The translations under genes were made by a program, and so were the position numbers. 64,000 nucleotides of DNA from positions 124,001-188,000 of the forward strand of contig CAYJFB010000001.1 of assembly GCA_964369685.1 (NCBI GenBank), given 5' to 3'. The notes beneath the pieces were generated by a model. That model was given only the letters and a program-made list of their open reading frames with translations. It did not search any database and had not been told where the DNA came from. The stretch is from Avidesulfovibrio sp964369685 (GTDB taxonomy: Bacteria > Desulfobacterota > Desulfovibrionia > Desulfovibrionales > Desulfovibrionaceae). Positions 60,146 through 64,000 of this stretch are shown in pieces (within the stretch, counting starts at the first letter, position 1; each line of letters opens with the position of its first letter).

Positions 60146-61057
60146 ATGAATATGACACCTGTTCCGCGGATTGCCGCCATTCATGATCTTTCGGGCTTTG
60201 GGCGTACGTCATTGACGGTTGCCATACCTGTTTTGTCGAGCATGGGCATGCAAGTGTGTCCATTACCCACGGCGTTGTTGTCGACACACACTGTTGATTT
60301 TACCGACTACACCTTACTTGATCTCACAGGCGAAATGCGATCCATGCTTACACATTGGGAGCGTTTGAAATTGCGTTTTGAGGCCGTGTATTCAGGTTTT
60401 ATGGCGACACCTGAACAGATGGATTTGGTCGCACGGTGTGTGGACTCATGTCGTTGTGATGGCGGTTTAGCCGTCATTGATCCTGTGCTTGGTGATAATG
60501 GTGTGCTTGATCCCACGATGTCTGTAGCTATGGTTGAACGGATGCGCTGGCTCATTCGCCATGCAGATGTCATCACCCCAAACAGCACCGAAGCCGCTTT
60601 TTTATTAAACGAACCGTGTCAAACAGCTTTTTCGGCCGACACCATTAAAGAATGGCTGCTTCGTTTAGCCGATATGGGGCCGCGTTGTGTGGTGATCACC
60701 AGCGTCCCTTGCGCAGACAGACAAGAATTTCATTTGCAACCGGCCGATACTGCAGTAAACGCACACTTGAGTGTTGTTGTCTACGAAGCTGACAAAAAAG
60801 CCTTTTGGCGAATAGATTGTCCTTCTGTTGCAGCGCATTACCCGGGCACGGGCGATACCTTTGCGTCTGTTTTGACGGGTTGCTTGCTACAAGGCGACAG
60901 TTTGCCTGTCGCGGCGGATCGTGCGGCACAATTTGCTACATTGTGCATACAAATTTCTTATGGATACGGTTTACCGAGTCGTGAAGGGGTTTTGTTGGAA
61001 CGCGCTTTGCCTGCGTTGCGTGAACCGTATGTACGCAGTTTGTATCGTCCCTTATAA
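60146..61057 (+). CDS. Pyridoxal/pyridoxamine kinase (PdxY/PdxK-like)
   Basis: A 303-residue ribokinase-family enzyme that phosphorylates B6 vitamers. The start RIAAIHDLSGFGRTSLT, the substrate block VCPLPTALLSTHT, VIDPVLGDNG and the anion-hole HYPGTGDTFASVLTG are the family set. The ATG at 60146 is preceded by GAGG and GGGG at non-ideal spacing; the frame is open through element E further upstream. murI follows after 14 bases. Confidence 0.85.
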   Translation: MNMTPVPRIAAIHDLSGFGRTSLTVAIPVLSSMGMQVCPLPTALLSTHTVDFTDYTLLDLTGEMRSMLTHWERLKLRFEAVYSGFMATPEQMDLVARCVDSCRCDGGLAVIDPVLGDNGVLDPTMSVAMVERMRWLIRHADVITPNSTEAAFLLNEPCQTAFSADTIKEWLLRLADMGPRCVVITSVPCADRQEFHLQPADTAVNAHLSVVVYEADKKAFWRIDCPSVAAHYPGTGDTFASVLTGCLLQGDSLPVAADRAAQFATLCIQISYGYGLPSREGVLLERALPALREPYVRSLYRPL

Positions 61058-61071
61058 GGTGTAAGTGTATC

Positions 61072-61899
61072 ATGAATGTTGTAAAAAACGATTTGCCGAT
61101 AGGCGTGTTTGACTCCGGTGTCGGCGGCTTAACGGTGCTGAAAGCGTTGCGTCAGTCGTTGCCGGCGGAAGACTTGTTGTATCTCGGCGATTCGGCGCGT
61201 TTGCCTTATGGCAGTAAAAGTGCGGCGACGGTCATTCGTTATGCTTTGCAAGTCGCAGAAAAACTTGTCGAAAAAAAAATAAAATTGCTGGTTGTGGCTT
61301 GTAATACAGCTTCGGCTGTCTCTTTGCCTATGCTGCGGAGTCGATTTGACACGTTACCTATCATCGGTGTGGTAGAACCGGGAGCGCGTGCGGCGTGTCA
61401 GGCTTCAAAGCATGGGCGCATTGCTGTGATCGCAACAGAATCGACTATTCGCGGCGGTGCGTATCACTCGGCGATCCGGCAATTGTTGCCCCACGCGCAA
61501 ATCAGCGGTGTGGCGTGCCCTTTGTTTGTACCCTTGGCTGAAGAAGGCTGGTTTGACGGACCTTTGGTTGAAGGGATTATACGGCGATATCTTGATCCGT
61601 TATTTATTGAAAAAAAGAACGCTCCCGATTGTCTTGTGCTTGGTTGTACACATTATCCTTTATTGGCAGAGAGTATCCGTTGCGTTATCGGTACGGAGCC
61701 CGTGTTGGTAGACTCTGCCGCGACAACGGCACAGGCCGTAACAGAAACCTTACAACATTTGCAACTCTTTCAACAAAAAAAAACTCAAGGCAAAACACAA
61801 TTCTTGACGACAGACGACACCGCACGGTTCGTACGCACAGGCTCGCTTTTTCTTGGACGCACCCTGTCGGAAGAACATGTTCAACTTATTGACTTATAA
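61072..61899 (+). CDS. murI: Glutamate racemase
   Basis: It makes D-glutamate for peptidoglycan. The 275-residue protein has the substrate motif IGVFDSGVGGLTVLKAL and the two catalytic cysteines in VVACNTASA (about residue 78) and LVLGCTHYPLL (about 188). It probably shares a transcript with the pyridoxal kinase. Confidence 0.95.
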   Translation: MNVVKNDLPIGVFDSGVGGLTVLKALRQSLPAEDLLYLGDSARLPYGSKSAATVIRYALQVAEKLVEKKIKLLVVACNTASAVSLPMLRSRFDTLPIIGVVEPGARAACQASKHGRIAVIATESTIRGGAYHSAIRQLLPHAQISGVACPLFVPLAEEGWFDGPLVEGIIRRYLDPLFIEKKNAPDCLVLGCTHYPLLAESIRCVIGTEPVLVDSAATTAQAVTETLQHLQLFQQKKTQGKTQFLTTDDTARFVRTGSLFLGRTLSEEHVQLIDL

Positions 61900-62167
61900 T
61901 GCTTATTTATCCGTATGAAACGCTGTGCGTGACCTCTTTTTGTCCTGTATGAGAAGGCATAATCTTGGAAAATCTTATTTCTCGGAAAAATAAAATAAAA
62001 GGATGAAAGGCAATATCCCTTTTTCTCGTTAGATAAAGCGGATATTTTTACAACACGACATCTTGCCAATTGAAATTGAAGAATTATATATATTTTATAA
62101 TCAATGCGCATCGAAAAAACAATCAACAACGTTTTAAAGGCGTGCAAACAAAAACACTCTACCAAGC

Positions 62168-62248
62168 AATAACCTCAGCTGTGCAAATAGAATAAAACCT
62201 TAAAGCATCCACAGCTATCAGTAATCCTTTGGGATGACAGAGGTTATT
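62168..62248. ncRNA. Three-way-junction-like structured element
   Basis: AATAACCTC (62168-62176) pairs with GAGGTTATT (62240-62248). Inside, AGCTGTG (62177-62183) pairs with CACAGCT (62210-62216), and ATCC-TTTG-GGAT (62224-62235) forms a small hairpin. All three stems are exact. Both strands can fold, so the strand is undetermined. It lies between convergent murI and dnaE. No promoter was assigned. Confidence 0.4.
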
Positions 62249-62269
62249 TAGAAAGTTTAAGGGTCTTAG

Positions 62270-62418
62270 GTTTTTAGAGAGAGGGGGAATCTGGCGTAGC
62301 ATTCCGTTGCACGCAACCCACATAAATGCTTAAAGCGTTGCTCACGCTAGCAAAGCGTCAGATACCCCCAACATCGATTTTCCGAGAGGGCTTCAATTCT
62401 CTCGGAAAAACTTATTTG
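62270..62418 (-). repeat. Variant composite element, copy I (after dnaE)
   Basis: On the minus strand, GTTTTTCCGAGAG/CTCTCGGAAAA (62383-62418) follows the dnaE stop by 10 bases. Next comes GGGGGTATCTGACGC, which pairs imperfectly with GCGTAGC-like bases ending GCCAGATTCCCCC. Two inner hairpins lie between (TTGCT/AGCAA and GTTGC/GCAAC). The order hairpin-then-long-repeat matches the other elements, but the TTCAAG tail is missing. Confidence 0.5.
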
Positions 62419-62428
62419 AAAGAGCCTG

Positions 62429-64000
62429 TCAATGCTCTTGTTTTTTTTTCCAAAGCTTGAGATCTTGACGGAGTGCAGAACTTGGCGTAACCCCCCAGCG
62501 CGGCCCCAGTCGCAAAAGACAGTTGATGTCGCCCACCGTCAGAGTGACCCGTGTTTCTGTGTGGCCTTTATGGCGTTCCAAAAGCATTTGTAAACTTGAG
62601 ATTGCGTTCGGTGCAAGCAAATGCTTGGCATCCACATTGATGTCAACAGGCAGATCCGAAGTGCGACAGGCGTCAGAAAGCAAGGTTACCGAAACGGCAC
62701 GCAGTTTGATGTCACGAAGTATCGGTTCTTGTGGTTCTTCTTCTTCATCGCCACTCGTCGGCAGCGGAGGCGGTGCGTCACGATTGTCAACAACAGCTGT
62801 CAATAATAACGGTTGATCGTCATTGAGTTTTTCACGCGCGGCGGCAAGTTCATCACTAAAAAATGTCACTTCGGCGTTGGTTGTCAAATCTTCCACGGTT
62901 ACAAACGCCATCCGACTGCCGCGTTTTGTCATGATTTCTTTGATTGACGTAACCAAAATACCGACTTTTACAGCGCTTTTGTCAGGAAGATCGCGAAGAT
63001 CCTCAAGATTTGAAAGCCCTAAACGGGAAAGCTCTTGACGATAGGGCTGTAAGGGATGGCTTGTTAAAAAAAAGCCCAAAGATTCTTTTTCAAAACGCAA
63101 TTTTTCCTCTTCGTCCCATTCAGGTACCTCAGATTCTTCACAAAGAAATCCCAATCCGGCGAGCGGAGCCACATCTTTTTGCGGCGCAAAAGCAAATAAG
63201 GATGCTTGATTGGATTGTTGTTCTTTCACTTTGCGTTGCGCACGCGCCACAACCGCATCCAGAGCTGTGAGCATCGCCGCGCGTGAAATGCCAAAATAGT
63301 CACAAGCACCACTTTTGATTAAACTTTCAAGTACACGTTTTGTCACTTTGCGTAAATTGACACGCGTACACATGTCAAGCAACGAATGGAACACACCGCC
63401 CTTTTCTCTGCTGCTGACGATTTCACGAATGGCTTCGTCACCCACGTTTTTAATGCCGCCAAGACCATAGACAACACTGTCTTGACGTACAATAAATTCA
63501 CGCCGACTGACCGAAACATCAGGTTTGAGCACCTCAATACCCATATCTCGACACGCCGCAACATACTTCAAGAGTTTTTCTTGATTGCCAACTTCAGACG
63601 TTAATAATGCCGCCATAAATTCCACTTTATAGTGTGTTTTAAGGTAGGCCGTGTGATAAGAAATTAAGGCATAAGCTGCCGAATGCGATTTGTTGAAACC
63701 GTATTCCGCAAATTTTTCCATTAAGTCAAAGATGTCTCCGGCAAGCGCCTTATTGACCCCTGAGTCTACGGCACCGTCGATAAATCGTGAACGTTCTTTG
63801 GCCATGGCTTCGGGATTTTTTTTACCCATGGCGCGGCGTAAGATGTCTGCGCCGCCGAGTGTGTATTTCGCAACAATTTGTGCGATTTGCATGACTTGTT
63901 CTTGATATACAATAACACCGTAGGTGTCTTTGAGGCAGTCCTCAAGCGAAGGCAACGGGTAGTCAACAGGCACTTCACCGTGTTTGCGTTTGATAAACTC
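62429..64000 (-). CDS. dnaE: DNA polymerase III alpha subunit, C-terminal part (cut by window edge)
   Basis: The last 523 residues of the replicative polymerase. The visible fragment starts in the fingers/palm region (VYQEQVMQIAQIVAKYTLGG, RRAMGKKNPEAMAKERSRFI, FAEYGFNKSHSAAYALISY), continues through the helix-hairpin-helix region, and ends with the OB-fold (VKVGILVTSIKEIMTKRGSR). The frame is open to the window end (EFIKRKHGEVPVDYP), so the PHP and palm domains lie outside. A glutamate-rich insert (SGDEEEEPQEP) is present near the C-terminus. A strong hairpin follows the stop. Confidence 0.95.
   Translation of the reverse strand, partial: EFIKRKHGEVPVDYPLPSLEDCLKDTYGVIVYQEQVMQIAQIVAKYTLGGADILRRAMGKKNPEAMAKERSRFIDGAVDSGVNKALAGDIFDLMEKFAEYGFNKSHSAAYALISYHTAYLKTHYKVEFMAALLTSEVGNQEKLLKYVAACRDMGIEVLKPDVSVSRREFIVRQDSVVYGLGGIKNVGDEAIREIVSSREKGGVFHSLLDMCTRVNLRKVTKRVLESLIKSGACDYFGISRAAMLTALDAVVARAQRKVKEQQSNQASLFAFAPQKDVAPLAGLGFLCEESEVPEWDEEEKLRFEKESLGFFLTSHPLQPYRQELSRLGLSNLEDLRDLPDKSAVKVGILVTSIKEIMTKRGSRMAFVTVEDLTTNAEVTFFSDELAAAREKLNDDQPLLLTAVVDNRDAPPPLPTSGDEEEEPQEPILRDIKLRAVSVTLLSDACRTSDLPVDINVDAKHLLAPNAISSLQMLLERHKGHTETRVTLTVGDINCLLRLGPRWGVTPSSALRQDLKLWKKKQEH

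Larger units (their letters stand above)
61900..62428. other. Large convergent intergenic region with two structured blocks
   Basis: No gene is seen in 529 bases. From 61900 to 62160 it is AT-rich with nothing clear. Two structured blocks follow, listed separately: a three-way-junction-like element (62168-62248) and a hairpin plus nested inverted repeat (62270-62418). Confidence 0.55.

Overview
The window looks like a contig from a sulfate-reducing bacterium of the Desulfovibrio type (Desulfovibrionaceae, Desulfobacterota). The strongest evidence is an HdrCBA-Flox electron-bifurcation cluster. Supporting evidence is a split F1Fo locus (b', b, delta, alpha, gamma, beta, epsilon) with no a or c subunit gene next to it, a MucR-type regulator, an AmrS radical-SAM enzyme and polar-flagellum genes (flgE behind a sigma-54 site, fliM, cheV). 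Base composition is moderate, with AT-rich intergenic regions. The species cannot be named from the sequence. Positions 10205-10304 are an assembly gap.

Layout. 0-3.5 kb: start of dnaK (minus), flgE, an HlyD-like protein, tRNA-Lys. 3.5-7 kb: the str operon rpsL-rpsG-fusA on the minus strand. 7-13 kb: MucR regulator, tRNA-Thr and tRNA-Leu, pgsA, ftsB, a TPR gene interrupted by the gap, a lipoprotein, fbp. 13-15.2 kb: an alkylation-repair island of Firmicutes-like layout (adaA, adaB) between two paralogous ABM-fold monooxygenases. 15.5-24.2 kb: tsaD, then hdrC-hdrB-hdrA-floxDC-floxB-floxA. 24.6-30.5 kb: glycosyltransferase, cheV, divergent moaE-like gene, a large TPR/zinc-knuckle membrane protein. 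30.6-35.7 kb: copper P-type ATPase and copZ, trmL, a MATE exporter. 35.7-38.5 kb: a probable structured RNA, a C_GCAxxG_C_C protein, a periplasmic rhodanese, metK. 38.7-48.3 kb: lysS-lolC-lolD-bamA-amiC envelope block, a PDZ lipoprotein, a bactofilin. 48.6-54.8 kb: ATP synthase genes. 55-64 kb: amrS, nucleosidase, phosphoribosyltransferase, glycosyltransferase, fliM, pyridoxal kinase, murI, and the 3' part of dnaE (minus, leaving the window).

The genes are mostly core housekeeping in short, tightly overlapping operons (lysS/lolC/lolD overlap by 1 nt at TAATG; hdrB/hdrA and apt/glycosyltransferase by ATGA). Envelope genes cluster: LolCD releases lipoproteins, BamA inserts outer-membrane proteins, AmiC splits the septum. 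The Hdr-Flox genes would link NAD(P)H oxidation to ferredoxin and a disulfide or thiol partner.

The most unusual signal is a family of composite intergenic elements, mostly found just 3' of stop codons. Each has four parts: (1) a T-run, G-run, loop, C-run, A-run palindrome; (2) a CCCCCTT spacer; (3) a long inverted repeat whose sequence differs in every copy but stays self-complementary; (4) a conserved tail close to TTCAAGTTGCTCTGAG followed by a T-run. Six full copies (near 24.2, 33.5, 37.2, 54.2, 54.8 and 60.0 kb) and several partial ones are visible. One copy lies inside the ATP synthase operon between atpD and atpC. A second strong candidate is an RNA of about 270 nt at 35.77-36.04 kb, with a near-consensus promoter, several colinear helices and a strong terminator.
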